Below are positions 45,786 to 55,261 of a stretch of 64,000 nt of DNA, in pieces; position 1 is the first letter of the stretch, and each line of letters starts with the position of its first letter. The notes beneath the pieces were generated by a model. That model made no database searches and was not told the DNA's origin. It saw nothing but the letters and a program-made list of their open reading frames with translations. Both the position numbers and the translations under genes were made by a program. This stretch comes from JAOZHU01 sp964632845 (GTDB taxonomy: Archaea > Thermoproteota > Bathyarchaeia > Bathyarchaeales > Bathycorpusculaceae): assembly GCA_964632845.1 (NCBI GenBank), contig CAZWDU010000003.1, forward strand, positions 124,001-188,000. Direction: 5' to 3'.

Positions 45786-45801
45786 TTCAAATCAGCCTTC
45801 T

Positions 45802-46671
45802 TCAAACACCTGCAATGTTAAAGACGATAACTGTGACAAGAATCAGGATAACTGAGTGGCGCAGACCTGCAGACAAAGCACCATCCCCGATTTTTCCAGC
45901 AATGACGCCGTTGAAGATTGATTCGATTATGCACGCCCAGAAAAGGATTGACGCATAATAGTTGATGTCTAAAAGGTTTGCCAGCAACCCAGTCTCGCTT
46001 ACACCTGCACTCGCGGTAGCTGCTTGCAACGGTACAAGAAATTGGTGCAACACAACGTAAGCGATTACGAGAAAGATCACGGTTGCCATGTAAATCGTTA
46101 CCATATAGGGCTTCATGTTGCTGTTTTGTTCCTCTTTGTAATCATCAAGGCTTGAAAAAAGGTCAACGCTCGCATCGAGAACGTCCATCGTTTTGCCGCC
46201 CGTCTGATTAGCCTCAATTAATATTGTAGCCAACCTTAGGGCGCTCGGGCGTCTAACGCGCTGCGCAAGAGACATAAGTGACTCTTCCCAGCTTGCGCCT
46301 AAAATGAACATGGAGCTAACATGCTCAATTTCCTTTGAAAGAGGACCATAGTCCCGTTTAGAAGCCTCCTCAAGAGCTTTCGGAAGAGTCATTCCTGACT
46401 GAACAGCCTCAGATATGTCCCTAAGAAGCCGGGGAATGTTTCTATCCACCTGTCTACCCCACCGGCAGTTGTTAAACTCAACCACAGCTGGAAAGGCTAA
46501 CGCAATAAGCAAGCCCAAGGCAATGATGTTGTTCACTTTTTGACTGAGCGGCACTATGTACGGCATTTTGGGCACATACTGCTCAGATAAAAGGAGGAGC
46601 AAGATTAATGAAAAGCCAACCGCGCATGAAACTGCCCAAACAGCAGTTCTATACTTCTTTTTGAAATACAC
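45802..46671 (-). CDS. secretion-system platform protein, GspF/TadC-like (second)
   Basis: A 289-residue membrane protein of the T2SSF fold. The cytoplasmic core is DISEAVQSGMTLPKALEEAS and ILGASWEESLMSLAQRV. Membrane helices are at about 15-75, 195-215 and 240-285. It pairs with the similar gene at 46677; in Tad-like and archaellum-like systems one or two such proteins form the inner-membrane platform driven by the ATPase. Confidence 0.88.
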   Translation of the reverse strand: MYFKKKYRTAVWAVSCAVGFSLILLLLLSEQYVPKMPYIVPLSQKVNNIIALGLLIALAFPAVVEFNNCRWGRQVDRNIPRLLRDISEAVQSGMTLPKALEEASKRDYGPLSKEIEHVSSMFILGASWEESLMSLAQRVRRPSALRLATILIEANQTGGKTMDVLDASVDLFSSLDDYKEEQNSNMKPYMVTIYMATVIFLVIAYVVLHQFLVPLQAATASAGVSETGLLANLLDINYYASILFWACIIESIFNGVIAGKIGDGALSAGLRHSVILILVTVIVFNIAGV

Positions 46672-46676
46672 CTTTA

Positions 46677-47555
46677 CTATTCCTCCTCTGGCAGAACGCC
46701 ATTTAGTATTACGATGAAAATCACGCTAAGCGCTGGGAGTCCAAGGAAAACGACAAGATTCATTTGCATCGCTGGGGATAAGCCGAAGGCTACGTTACCC
46801 ATAATGGAGAGAATTGTTAGCATGACTATGAAGATTATTGGTCCCATAACCATTGCCGTGAGGTAAACCTCTGCAAAAGTGACCAACGTGTTCAACGTTC
46901 TCTTCAGCTGCTCCTGTTTGGCACCGAGAAGCTTCTTGGTCTCAAATGACAGGAGACTTTTCAAGTCGCCACTGGTCTTCACGGTGTTCGAGATGCTCAT
47001 CAGGAGTTTCGAGAAAACACCAGAAGGACTGCGAAGCCGTACATCGTCTAATGCTGCAGTCACGTCTAAACCAAATATTTTGATGTTTGCGATAAACCTC
47101 TTAACCAAATCTCGGATAGCTAGGCGTGGTTCCACCTGAACTGTTTGGTCGAAAATTCTTTCAATCGACAAGCCGCCAGCAGATAAGACACCCATGTAAC
47201 CAGCCGTGTAGACGAGATTTGTGTCAATTTCCTTTTTTCTTTGGCCGTGCCGGAAGAGCGGATACGTAACGAATACTAACGGAACCAACAGGGCAAAAAC
47301 ACCTGAAAACGCTATCAGAGCGATAAGATATTGGTACAGCGTCAGATTAAAGAACATATGATGTATTACGGCACCTATCAAAAAGGAGAAAATAAAAGCA
47401 AGCACTGAAGCAAGCAGCATAAGTGACAGGTACGCTTCATACGGTCTGGATAACCCGCTTTTCTGGTAGATTTGCTTGAAAGTACGGAAGCGTGGCGCTA
47501 CTTTCCCAAACAGTCTGTAATTAGCCCTCGTCAAATCATCTGTCTCTTTTGCCAT
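46677..47555 (-). CDS. secretion-system platform protein, GspF/TadB-like (first)
   Basis: A 292-residue membrane protein: two N-terminal helices, a cytoplasmic core (YMGVLSAGGLSIERIFDQTV; MSISNTVKTSGDLKSLLSFE) and C-terminal membrane helices. Start codon meets the stop of the ATPase gene at the same base, so translation is coupled. Confidence 0.88.
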   Translation of the reverse strand: MAKETDDLTRANYRLFGKVAPRFRTFKQIYQKSGLSRPYEAYLSLMLLASVLAFIFSFLIGAVIHHMFFNLTLYQYLIALIAFSGVFALLVPLVFVTYPLFRHGQRKKEIDTNLVYTAGYMGVLSAGGLSIERIFDQTVQVEPRLAIRDLVKRFIANIKIFGLDVTAALDDVRLRSPSGVFSKLLMSISNTVKTSGDLKSLLSFETKKLLGAKQEQLKRTLNTLVTFAEVYLTAMVMGPIIFIVMLTILSIMGNVAFGLSPAMQMNLVVFLGLPALSVIFIVILNGVLPEEE

Positions 47556-49177
47556 TATGTCTCCAACCTCGCCTTGTTGAGAACATTGTTAGGGTTGAGA
47601 TAGAACCGTCGGATAACTTCCGCTACGTCGTCATAGTTTTTTATGTTCTTGCGAACCATCCACTTCAATATGGTTTCCCGTTTGTCGAGTTCGACTAAAA
47701 GAGATTCAATAGGAACATGTTTGAGCTCGGTGATTTTTTTGAAGATTTGACTTTCACTGGCAGATTTGATGAGGAAATTAAAGGAGTCACTTTCCGAATT
47801 CCACTCGTACACTTTTCTGAAGGTTGTTCTTCCGCTTTTGTCATCAACGCCGACTATTTCTGAGACGTCTAGAACGCGGCGCACCACGGTATCCTGCAGT
47901 TTTGTCCTTCCTATCAGGGCAATGACGTTCATCATTGGGATTAGCATTGGAGGAATATCCATCGGTTTGTTCAGCAGTCTCTTTTCAACTGTTTCCACGT
48001 TCTCCGCGTGAATCGTGCATAAACCGCCATGACCAACTGCAATGCTTTGAAAGAGCGTATATGCCTCTTCACCCCTTATTTCACCCACAATTATGCAATC
48101 TGGACGTTGCCTTAGAGACGACTTCAAAAGGTCGAAGAGTGTTACTTCTTTAACACCAACTTGAAACGCTGGTCGCGTTACCATAGGTATCCAGTTTTCA
48201 TGAAGCCGAAGCTCGCGGACTTCTTCTATTGTGACGACTTTCATTTCAGGTTTGATGAAGGTGCATATGGAGTTCAGCAAGGCAGTTTTACCTGATGCGG
48301 TTGCACCCGCCAGTATAATTGATCTTAGGTTCTCCACAAGTATCCAGAAATAAGCCGCCATGTGAGGCGAAATTGTACCGAGATTTATCAGGTCGACAAT
48401 AGTGAAAGGTGTCGCCTTAATTTTTCTTATTGTAAAGGTGTCGCCTCGCTTGGAAATCTCATCCAGCGTAAGGTGCACTCTGAATCCTTCTGGAAGGGCA
48501 CCTTCGAGAATTGGGCTTGAAACTGATATCTGATGCCCTGCCCTGTAAGCAAGCCTCGTAACAAACGAATCCAACTCCTCTTTTGAGTTGTAGCTGACAT
48601 TTGTGGGGATTGACTCGTAATATCTGTGCCAAACGTAAATTGGGATACCCACGCCGTTGCAACTGATGTCTTCGATGTTCGGGTCTCGCAGAAGAATATC
48701 TGCGACGCTGTAACCGAGAAAGTCCCTTTTAACGTAGTAAATGAATTTGTTAGCAGCTTCCTTGGAAACGTTTAGTCTGAAGGCTTTTGTAGCGTGTTTG
48801 ATCTGCTTTGTTAAATATTCTTCAATGAAGTTTTCGTCTTTCAGAACAGCCAGAGGAATATCAGTTTTTTCCCTTAAGATGCGTTTTAGTTTTAGCAGGG
48901 TTTGTTTTTCACGTTCGTCCATTGTTGGCTCGATGATTAAGTATTGCAGCTTGCCAGTTTCCTTGTCAACGTTTATTCCAGCGTATCCGAACGGCGCAAC
49001 AACAGGGTAAAATTCTTTAAAGGTAAGCTTATTCCCTTCTCTAGCGTCGCTGCCTTCTGACACAGTTTCTGCCATCAGTGCTTCCTTTTTTGCCGCTTTG
49101 TCTGGCTCAGGAGCATGCCTTTTCCCAGAGTTTTCTTTTCCGTTGAGCGTTTCAGAAGTTGCATTTGATTTATTCAC
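47555..49177 (-). CDS. type II/IV secretion (TadA/ArlI-like) ATPase
   Basis: A 540-residue hexameric ATPase: N-terminal low-complexity linker (about 1-55), N-terminal domain, then Walker A GATASGKTALLN, Asp box, GEIRGEEAY (Walker B) and His box. It powers pilin assembly. The GTG at 49177 is chosen because it follows an ideal AGGAGG and overlaps the upstream stop by 4 nt (GTGA); the frame extends to 49315 but lies inside the previous gene there. Confidence 0.92.
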   Translation of the reverse strand: MNKSNATSETLNGKENSGKRHAPEPDKAAKKEALMAETVSEGSDAREGNKLTFKEFYPVVAPFGYAGINVDKETGKLQYLIIEPTMDEREKQTLLKLKRILREKTDIPLAVLKDENFIEEYLTKQIKHATKAFRLNVSKEAANKFIYYVKRDFLGYSVADILLRDPNIEDISCNGVGIPIYVWHRYYESIPTNVSYNSKEELDSFVTRLAYRAGHQISVSSPILEGALPEGFRVHLTLDEISKRGDTFTIRKIKATPFTIVDLINLGTISPHMAAYFWILVENLRSIILAGATASGKTALLNSICTFIKPEMKVVTIEEVRELRLHENWIPMVTRPAFQVGVKEVTLFDLLKSSLRQRPDCIIVGEIRGEEAYTLFQSIAVGHGGLCTIHAENVETVEKRLLNKPMDIPPMLIPMMNVIALIGRTKLQDTVVRRVLDVSEIVGVDDKSGRTTFRKVYEWNSESDSFNFLIKSASESQIFKKITELKHVPIESLLVELDKRETILKWMVRKNIKNYDDVAEVIRRFYLNPNNVLNKARLET

Positions 49178-52100
49178 GCTGGTGCCTCCTGTGTTATAGC
49201 CATCTGACCCACAACGCTTCCAACAACTGCATATAGAACAAAAATCTCCGAGGATGTGTGCGCAGATTTTATTTCCAAGTAGTACTCTCCATCTGCGTTT
49301 AGGTACACCCAGCATGGATTTTCAAGCGAGACCTCGGTGACTGCATTCCGAAAAACCACATTTGTGCTGTTTGCGTAGATAGAGACGGAAGCATACGGAA
49401 TTGGAGCGCCATCTGCAGTGGTCGCTTTTATCATGTATCTTTGCCACGTATCACACGGTATGCTTTCACCCGTGGTTGAGCAAGTGGTTTGGAGGTTTAT
49501 CCAATCAATGCTCATTTGAAATTGAGTGATTGCAGACTTGACACCTGTAATCTTGACTCGCCAATAGCCAGTTGAATTCCTGAAATCATCCGAGCTTAAG
49601 GTGATTGCCTGCGACATGGTCTCATTGGTGTTTGGAGTTGCACTTGATACGTAGCTAAGGTAGCCGTCTCCGCTGGCTGCAAAATCGCCTAAAGTGAAGT
49701 TGAAGAATTGAACAGTCACTGTCACTTGCCCCACATTCCAAGTGCTGTCAATCTGCCAGAGAATCTGCGTCCAATTCAGCAGGTTCGATGAACCAGTAAA
49801 CTCAACTTCTGCCGCGTATTCGTTCGGCAACATAACGTTAGTGACTCTTGTTTGGTCGCCAATGGCTACAGCAGCGTCATCTATTCTAAGATAAGCATTT
49901 ACACCCGCCGTAGCGGTTGTTACATTAACGTAGTAGTCTACTTCAAGATAGTCAGTTTGGTCTACCACCGTGTATGTGTCCCATGCGTAGGTTCCTGAAA
50001 GCGTCGTAGCAGTTGATGTTAGGTCGCTTGAGGTAGCAACGTTTGAGGCTATCGTTGCCCTTACAGAACCGTCTGACCTTCGGATCAAAATGTCAATATC
50101 GCAGTGTCCAGCAGGGGCAACCGGGTTAATGACCACTGCTGAACACACCCAGTTTGGTGCCAAGTCTGTGGGCCAACTCATGGTAACTGTTCCAGCAGCA
50201 ACATTCAGTTTATCGCTGCCTTTACCTTTGTATTGATTTGTCTCTGCTGCCCACCTATTGCTTTGTCCACTTCCTTCCGTGATAATCCATGGTTGAGGTG
50301 CTGTGTTAGGTTTTAACGCAAAGGCTCTTACCCCCCACCGGTCACTAGCACCCATATTGTAGCTACCACCTGAAATGGTTCCAGCAGAAGCCATCGTTGC
50401 AGTTTGCAGCTGTATACAACCATCGTCATTATAGTAGGGTCCACTGTACAAGTATTCGGCTGCTTCCTGCCAGTCTCCACCAGTCTCGCCTGCAAACTCG
50501 TCAACGGAGTTATCATCATTCACGAAGACAAACGAAACGGCAAGTCGTTTATCACCAGTCGTAGTTACTGACCGCGCATAAATGGTCGAGCCTACTCCAG
50601 AACCAAAGTCTCCGCCTTCAGTGAAACTTGAAAGTGCAACATTACGGAAAGCATACATGCGTGCCATGTTAGCAGAATAGCCACCTATAGTGATTGTAAT
50701 AAAGTCTGGTTCTGTTCCATCACTGAACTTGTAGTAAATCCACTGTCTTCCGGTTCCGGTAGAATCAGGACCATACAGCAGAGTAAAATCATCTGGTGGT
50801 GTTGGTGTGCTGTAGCTGTTACCTACTGAAACTTGAAGTAAAATTAGATCGTTCGCTTGCAAACCAGAAGGATAACTCGGTGTTGGGTTTCCCATGCTGG
50901 TTCCTGAACCAGCTCCTGCACCTACATACGTCACTTGTGCAACTGTTTCAGTTGTTCTATAGCCGGCTAAGGTTCCGAAAACAGCTCTTCCCGTACCAGT
51001 TGCCGTTACGGCAACAGAAGGTGAGGTTGACGAGCCAGTTGCCGTTTGTGACGTTTGAATAGGCGTGGTTTGATCCACGTTCGCGTATGTTGTTGCGCCA
51101 CAAACGTAGAGTGTTGATGACGCAAAAGTAACTAGAATTATATTTGTCCCAGACGCAGGATTTACCAATCGGAAGGTGTAGGTTCTAACTTGGGGGTCTG
51201 CCGCCGAATTTAGATCAGTGGTTACTTGAGTAAGCGCGACGCCACCATAGGTAGCGCTTGTAACTGCCGTTGGAGTGCCAGTCGCAGCATAAACATTCAC
51301 GGTGACAATCAACAAGCGGTTACTTGCTGCAGTAGTGGTGTGAAACCATGAAGCATATGATGCCATTGTTGATGCTTCTACAGATGATGCACTGTCAAAG
51401 GCAATTGCTGGAGAAGCATCCTGCCAACCTCTATAATACATTGTCCACATGCTTGAAGGGATAGTTGTCACGCTGGTCAATGGATATACAAACTTTCCCC
51501 AGAGTTGTCTTCCAGCCGTGCCCATTGAAGCAGACAAACTTGTCGCAGTGCCATCCCCGCTTGCTATTTTTTGAAGGAAATAAGGTGTGCCGCCAATTGT
51601 TGTTGTTTCACTATGAGCATAAAGTGATTGACTTGACGAGGCACTTTGATAGCTACGGAAAATCGCGTAACTGGCATCATCATTCGCCAAATCAGAAATT
51701 GAGCCACTAACGTATTCAGTAGCCCCTAGTGCATTCCACTGCAACGGGTTGTACTCAACAGTGCAGTCCTCACCCTCAACCGTTACCGCCCCTTGCTGCT
51801 CTGATGAGCGCATTATCTCCACAGTGGACAAGGCGTATGTGCCAGCGGGGGCTTGAGCGTAAGATGCGTTAAACGTCACTGTGCCTGTGCTGATGGCTGT
51901 GTAAACCCATCTGAAAAAGGCATTTCCTCCGCTCTTTAATGATTCAATAGAAAGCGAACTGGGTTGCTCTTTCACTGCCACCAGCTCTGGCGGATATGCT
52001 TCGAGGCTTACTGTTAGATTTTGGATAGTGTCTACTTCTGCGTCATTGTTGGTTACTGTAAGTAACACAGTAACGTTGTTTCCTTGATAAGCGGTCGGTG

Positions 52101-52596
52101 ATGCTGTTATCAACGTAAGCGCACAGTACACCTCGTTGGCGGGGTAAAACCGGTACTCAACCGTATTTCCTAACTCGGTGACTAATTGTATGACGTACGC
52201 TTTTCCTTGCACGATAGAAAAATCAGAAGTTATGCTTTTAGTTTCGGCGGGTTCAATATTTTCGTTCAGCGCATAATAGCTTTGACTTTCCGGCGTCGTG
52301 CTTATATTGAATATTCCCAACTGGATTAAATGAGTTGAGATAGAGCCTGTGTTTTCCACAGTCAAACTTAACTTGTCTGTGTCCGTTATTTCAACGTTCT
52401 TAATCTCTAGTTTTTCTTGGCTTCGATTCCAATCCACTTCACTCATTGAGCTAGCTGTTTCGTCATAATGCGCGGTGGTATCCAGAGTTAAACTGTAAAA
52501 AGTAAACGCCGAGAGAACAATGAGCACTATGAAAACAGCGCCAATTATGGAGCCAACCCCACGTTTGCCTCGTCTAAGCCGTCCAGCAAACCGCAT
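49174..52596 (-). CDS. large surface protein with pilin-type N-terminus
   Basis: A 1140-residue protein. The N-terminus (RRGKRGVGSIIGAVFIVLIV) is a class III (pilin-type) signal. CARDB-like beta domains (about 150-250), Ser/Thr-rich and lectin- or adhesin-like beta domains (ASTMASYASWFHTTTAASNR; QANDLILLQVSVGN), and a C-terminal beta domain follow. Thr/Ser/Ala composition fits a glycosylated exterior protein. It sits between the minor pilins and their ATPase, so it is probably the pilus tip or a surface adhesin assembled by this machine. It overlaps the preceding pilin gene by 23 nt. Confidence 0.75.
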   Translation of the reverse strand: MRFAGRLRRGKRGVGSIIGAVFIVLIVLSAFTFYSLTLDTTAHYDETASSMSEVDWNRSQEKLEIKNVEITDTDKLSLTVENTGSISTHLIQLGIFNISTTPESQSYYALNENIEPAETKSITSDFSIVQGKAYVIQLVTELGNTVEYRFYPANEVYCALTLITASPTAYQGNNVTVLLTVTNNDAEVDTIQNLTVSLEAYPPELVAVKEQPSSLSIESLKSGGNAFFRWVYTAISTGTVTFNASYAQAPAGTYALSTVEIMRSSEQQGAVTVEGEDCTVEYNPLQWNALGATEYVSGSISDLANDDASYAIFRSYQSASSSQSLYAHSETTTIGGTPYFLQKIASGDGTATSLSASMGTAGRQLWGKFVYPLTSVTTIPSSMWTMYYRGWQDASPAIAFDSASSVEASTMASYASWFHTTTAASNRLLIVTVNVYAATGTPTAVTSATYGGVALTQVTTDLNSAADPQVRTYTFRLVNPASGTNIILVTFASSTLYVCGATTYANVDQTTPIQTSQTATGSSTSPSVAVTATGTGRAVFGTLAGYRTTETVAQVTYVGAGAGSGTSMGNPTPSYPSGLQANDLILLQVSVGNSYSTPTPPDDFTLLYGPDSTGTGRQWIYYKFSDGTEPDFITITIGGYSANMARMYAFRNVALSSFTEGGDFGSGVGSTIYARSVTTTGDKRLAVSFVFVNDDNSVDEFAGETGGDWQEAAEYLYSGPYYNDDGCIQLQTATMASAGTISGGSYNMGASDRWGVRAFALKPNTAPQPWIITEGSGQSNRWAAETNQYKGKGSDKLNVAAGTVTMSWPTDLAPNWVCSAVVINPVAPAGHCDIDILIRRSDGSVRATIASNVATSSDLTSTATTLSGTYAWDTYTVVDQTDYLEVDYYVNVTTATAGVNAYLRIDDAAVAIGDQTRVTNVMLPNEYAAEVEFTGSSNLLNWTQILWQIDSTWNVGQVTVTVQFFNFTLGDFAASGDGYLSYVSSATPNTNETMSQAITLSSDDFRNSTGYWRVKITGVKSAITQFQMSIDWINLQTTCSTTGESIPCDTWQRYMIKATTADGAPIPYASVSIYANSTNVVFRNAVTEVSLENPCWVYLNADGEYYLEIKSAHTSSEIFVLYAVVGSVVGQMAITQEAPA
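49185..49190 (-). promoter_or_regulatory. ribosome-binding site that fixes the ATPase start
   Basis: AGGAGG on the minus strand, 7 nt before the GTG at 49177. It lies within the last codons of the 1140-residue surface-protein gene. Confidence 0.8.
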
Positions 52597-53026
52597 TTTT
52601 GACTCCTCTCTGGCTTACTGCCAATATTTCGTATTTACCGCCAGCCTGAATGGCAACAGGAGCAGTGAACTTCACTTGAACCAATTCTCCAGCGCCTACG
52701 GTGGTTCCTGTTCCGCTGGAGAAAACTGAAACCGCCGTTCCATTAACGTACACGGCGCTGATGGCAATCTCTATTTTGCCGTAATTCAGAAGAGTTAGGT
52801 TCAATTGGTTTGCCGTGTCCCACCAGACGGCTATTACTGAAAATCTCTCAAGAGTCCTTTCCTCTTTTTGAGTTGTCTGAAGTTGAAGTGAACTGCTTGA
52901 AGAACTAAAAGTGTTCAAGCTGTATGAGTAGATGACAGCTCCAGCTACTGAAACTATTAAGATCATGATGAGGCTTGCTATGATTTCGCTTACGCCTCGC
53001 TTGTTCTTAAACAAGGAACGGGTCAT
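52574..53026 (-). CDS. archaeal pilin-like protein 2
   Basis: A 150-residue prepilin: NKRG|VSEIIASLIMILIV is a class III signal with cleavage after Gly and a hydrophobic N-helix, followed by a beta-rich exterior domain with sequons (NLT, NGT). Second of two pilins that precede the surface protein. Confidence 0.85.
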   Translation of the reverse strand: MTRSLFKNKRGVSEIIASLIMILIVSVAGAVIYSYSLNTFSSSSSSLQLQTTQKEERTLERFSVIAVWWDTANQLNLTLLNYGKIEIAISAVYVNGTAVSVFSSGTGTTVGAGELVQVKFTAPVAIQAGGKYEILAVSQRGVKNAVCWTA

Positions 53027-53082
53027 CCTTTCATTCTACCTTTTTATCAGGAAAAGAAAAAATAGAAGAGGTAATAGGCATT

Positions 53083-53523
53083 TTATTTCGCTTGGACAGA
53101 TTGGGTAACAGTCGTGCCATCTTTGCAGGTCACTTTCACTTCGTAGAAGTAGTTTTCAGTCATCGCCTGACTTACTTCTAAGTACTGCACGCCTTGCACA
53201 GGGATTGAAACTCCTGCATCGGCAATGGCTGTAGCGTTTGCTTTTTCAGTTCCGTCAACGTATATCTTGGAAAGCGTGAGGTCCACGCCGCCAACGTTTC
53301 TGACGTAGATTTTTAGCGTACCTGGAGAAGTGGAATTAGCGTAGATGGAATCGAACTGTAATTCGCCCTGATGTGATGTAGTCTGTGTGGCGCCTCCAAT
53401 CCAGCCCATGACATACGCATAGACGACGACGCCAGCAGCAACTGCGAGCAGCATCAAAATCAGTGAAGCAATTACTGCGGAAAATGCCCTTTTAGATCTT
53501 GGCAGTTTCTTCCATATTGCCAT
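53083..53523 (-). CDS. archaeal pilin/archaellin-like protein 1
   Basis: A 146-residue prepilin with SKRA|FSAVIASLILMLLAVA as class III signal and a beta-rich domain (IYVRNVGGVDLTLSKIYVDG) like archaellins and type IV pilins. First gene of the pilus operon, downstream of the conserved motif at 53574. Probably the major subunit. Confidence 0.88.
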   Translation of the reverse strand: MAIWKKLPRSKRAFSAVIASLILMLLAVAAGVVVYAYVMGWIGGATQTTSHQGELQFDSIYANSTSPGTLKIYVRNVGGVDLTLSKIYVDGTEKANATAIADAGVSIPVQGVQYLEVSQAMTENYFYEVKVTCKDGTTVTQSVQAK

Positions 53524-53573
53524 GTTTTTTCATACCTCGGTTATGCCTTTTTTATGTCTATAGACTAAGCTTG

Positions 53574-53598
53574 GGCATTATCTAAATCTGGTGTAACC
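53574..53598 (-). promoter_or_regulatory. shared 25-nt promoter motif, copy 1 (pilus operon)
   Basis: Minus-strand sense: GGTTACA-CCAGAT-TTAGAT-AAT-GCC, ending 50-56 nt before the pilin-1 start. Identical spacing and 18 invariant bases in the copies at 55173 and 58038. The TTAGATA part is TATA-like. Confidence 0.7.
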
Positions 53599-53640
53599 AT
53601 AAAAAATGAAAACGGTGACATTCACAAAACTTGGACCGCG

Positions 53641-54114
53641 TCAAATCCTTATTCTGACGGTTAAGATTCCACTGGCGGTGTCCAGTTCAGCTGATCGGCC
53701 AATATTTCCTCCGATGGCTTCTCCAACCAGAGGAATGTCGGTCTGCTGCAGTTTTTTCTTTGCCGCTAAGACATTTTCGTTTCCAGTTTTTAAGGTGTCG
53801 TCACCAAAAAGGGGAAACATGTTGGCCCCGCCAACAATCTTGGCTTCCATGTTTTGTTTAATTGAACCCACCGCGTTCATTTGCCGGATCATTTCGTCTA
53901 TGGCTAGGTCGGCAAACGTGAATGGCTTAGTGCTGGAGTTTCTTTTTGTGCTATCGGGCAGCATAGCGTGGGCCATTGCGCCTACTTTGAGCGTATGGTC
54001 GTATATCGTTATCACCACGCAAGAGCCCACTCCAAGCGCTACTAGTCTGTTGGGTTCTTGGGTAACTTTCACTTGGGCCATATCCACTACGATGTCGTCT
54101 GAGATTTCAGGCAC
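53641..54114 (-). CDS. cheD: CheD receptor deamidase
   Basis: A 157-residue protein with the papain-like site C32 (GVGSCVVI) and H49 (MAHAMLP). It deamidates receptor glutamines and, with CheC, feeds back on adaptation. It overlaps the upstream cheY-cheC fusion by 8 nt, so both are coexpressed. Confidence 0.92.
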   Translation of the reverse strand: MPEISDDIVVDMAQVKVTQEPNRLVALGVGSCVVITIYDHTLKVGAMAHAMLPDSTKRNSSTKPFTFADLAIDEMIRQMNAVGSIKQNMEAKIVGGANMFPLFGDDTLKTGNENVLAAKKKLQQTDIPLVGEAIGGNIGRSAELDTASGILTVRIRI

Positions 54115-55105
54115 CTGCCTTTGCTTTGACCGCTTTCAGTATCGCGTTAGCTTCCTTCGATGAAAAGAGGAGGAAGAAGTAGCCTATGACTTTGATTTTC
54201 GCTTCAGTGCATAGTTCCACCTGTATTATCAATGCTTGCTCGGCTTTTTGCCCGAAGGCTACGGCTACGTTGTCGATTAGCGCTCCGACCATGCCATGCG
54301 CGAAATCTGGGACATGTTCAATAAGGTACATTCCCAGCTTGTTCGACAGGGCAGTTAGGCAGTTTCCAGCTAAGATATTCCCAACTTCGTTTAAGGCAGA
54401 TTTGCCCATCTCGTCAAGCTCTCTTGTAGTTCCCAGCTTTTTATTCAGCAGCAAATCTACGAGTGTAAACGCGCTTGGCTGTGGAAAAACCATCAGCAGT
54501 GAACCTGAAAGGTCGCCAGTTACGGGAAGATGTATGCCGCTGACCAATGTTTCTTTATCTCCGACCATTTCTGGAAGGTCAGCTAAAGAGGTCATGCTCG
54601 CAGCCAACAGCTTCGCGTTGATTGCCTTGCCAACCATCTTTGAAAGCGCCGTGGCGGCCTGTTGTGCACTCATGTGACCAACTTCTCTCAGTGTAGCCTG
54701 TTCAGCTTTAGTCAGTTCTGTTGTAGTCGTATTCTTTTCTGCTGTACTGATGATACTGGTCACAGTTTTCACTAGTTGCGCTTTATCAAAAGGCTTAACA
54801 ACGTATCCAACGGCGCCAAGTTCGCTGCATAGGTCCTTCGTCTTGTCTTGACCTACCGCTGAAAGCATAATCACCTTCGCGTTTTCATCCATCGCCATGA
54901 TTTTTTTCAGCACTTCAGTTCCGTCTAAACCAGGCATTATTACATCCAAGAGTACAAGGTCGGATCTTTCCATTGCATACTTTCGTAATGCTTGCTCCCC
55001 GTTCTCTGCTTCAATTACGTCTTGAAAACTTCCAGCGTTCAGAGCATCCTTTACAATTCGTCGTATAAAGGCAGAGTCATCAACGATCAATATTTTTGCA
55101 TCCAC
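54107..55105 (-). CDS. CheY-CheC fusion (receiver plus phosphatase)
   Basis: A 332-residue protein. Residues 1-125 form a response-regulator receiver with D9/D10 and phosphoacceptor D54 (LVLLDVIMPG). Residues about 140-332 form CheC. Its first active-site helix reads EVGHMSAQQA (the essential Asn is His), the second SALNEVGNILAGN is intact. The receiver and its own phosphatase are thus linked. The GTG at 55105 follows a strong GGGGAGGTGA; the upstream in-frame GTG at 55114 lies inside that site. Confidence 0.88.
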   Translation of the reverse strand: MDAKILIVDDSAFIRRIVKDALNAGSFQDVIEAENGEQALRKYAMERSDLVLLDVIMPGLDGTEVLKKIMAMDENAKVIMLSAVGQDKTKDLCSELGAVGYVVKPFDKAQLVKTVTSIISTAEKNTTTTELTKAEQATLREVGHMSAQQAATALSKMVGKAINAKLLAASMTSLADLPEMVGDKETLVSGIHLPVTGDLSGSLLMVFPQPSAFTLVDLLLNKKLGTTRELDEMGKSALNEVGNILAGNCLTALSNKLGMYLIEHVPDFAHGMVGALIDNVAVAFGQKAEQALIIQVELCTEAKIKVIGYFFLLFSSKEANAILKAVKAKAGA

Positions 55106-55172
55106 TTTTTTCACCTCCCCTTGCGCCCCATCAAGTTGTAATATTCTGTTCTCATGCCAAAGTGCAAGTTAC

Positions 55173-55197
55173 GGCCTTATCTAAGGCGGCTGTAACC
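55173..55197 (-). promoter_or_regulatory. shared 25-nt promoter motif, copy 2 (cheY-cheC)
   Basis: Minus-strand sense: GGTTACA-GCCGCC-TTAGAT-AAG-GCC, 67 nt upstream of the cheY-cheC start. In this copy GCCTT/AAGGC and outer GTTAC/GTAAC arms could also form a hairpin. Confidence 0.7.
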
Positions 55198-55261
55198 ATC
55201 AAAAACGGCGTTGGTAGCAACCCCCAAGAAGTCTCAGCAGTAAGTTTGTGCATTTCGCTAC

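Noticed and set aside
53606..54163. 185-codon plus-strand frame
   Set aside because: Antisense shadow of cheD; no ribosome-binding site and no domain.
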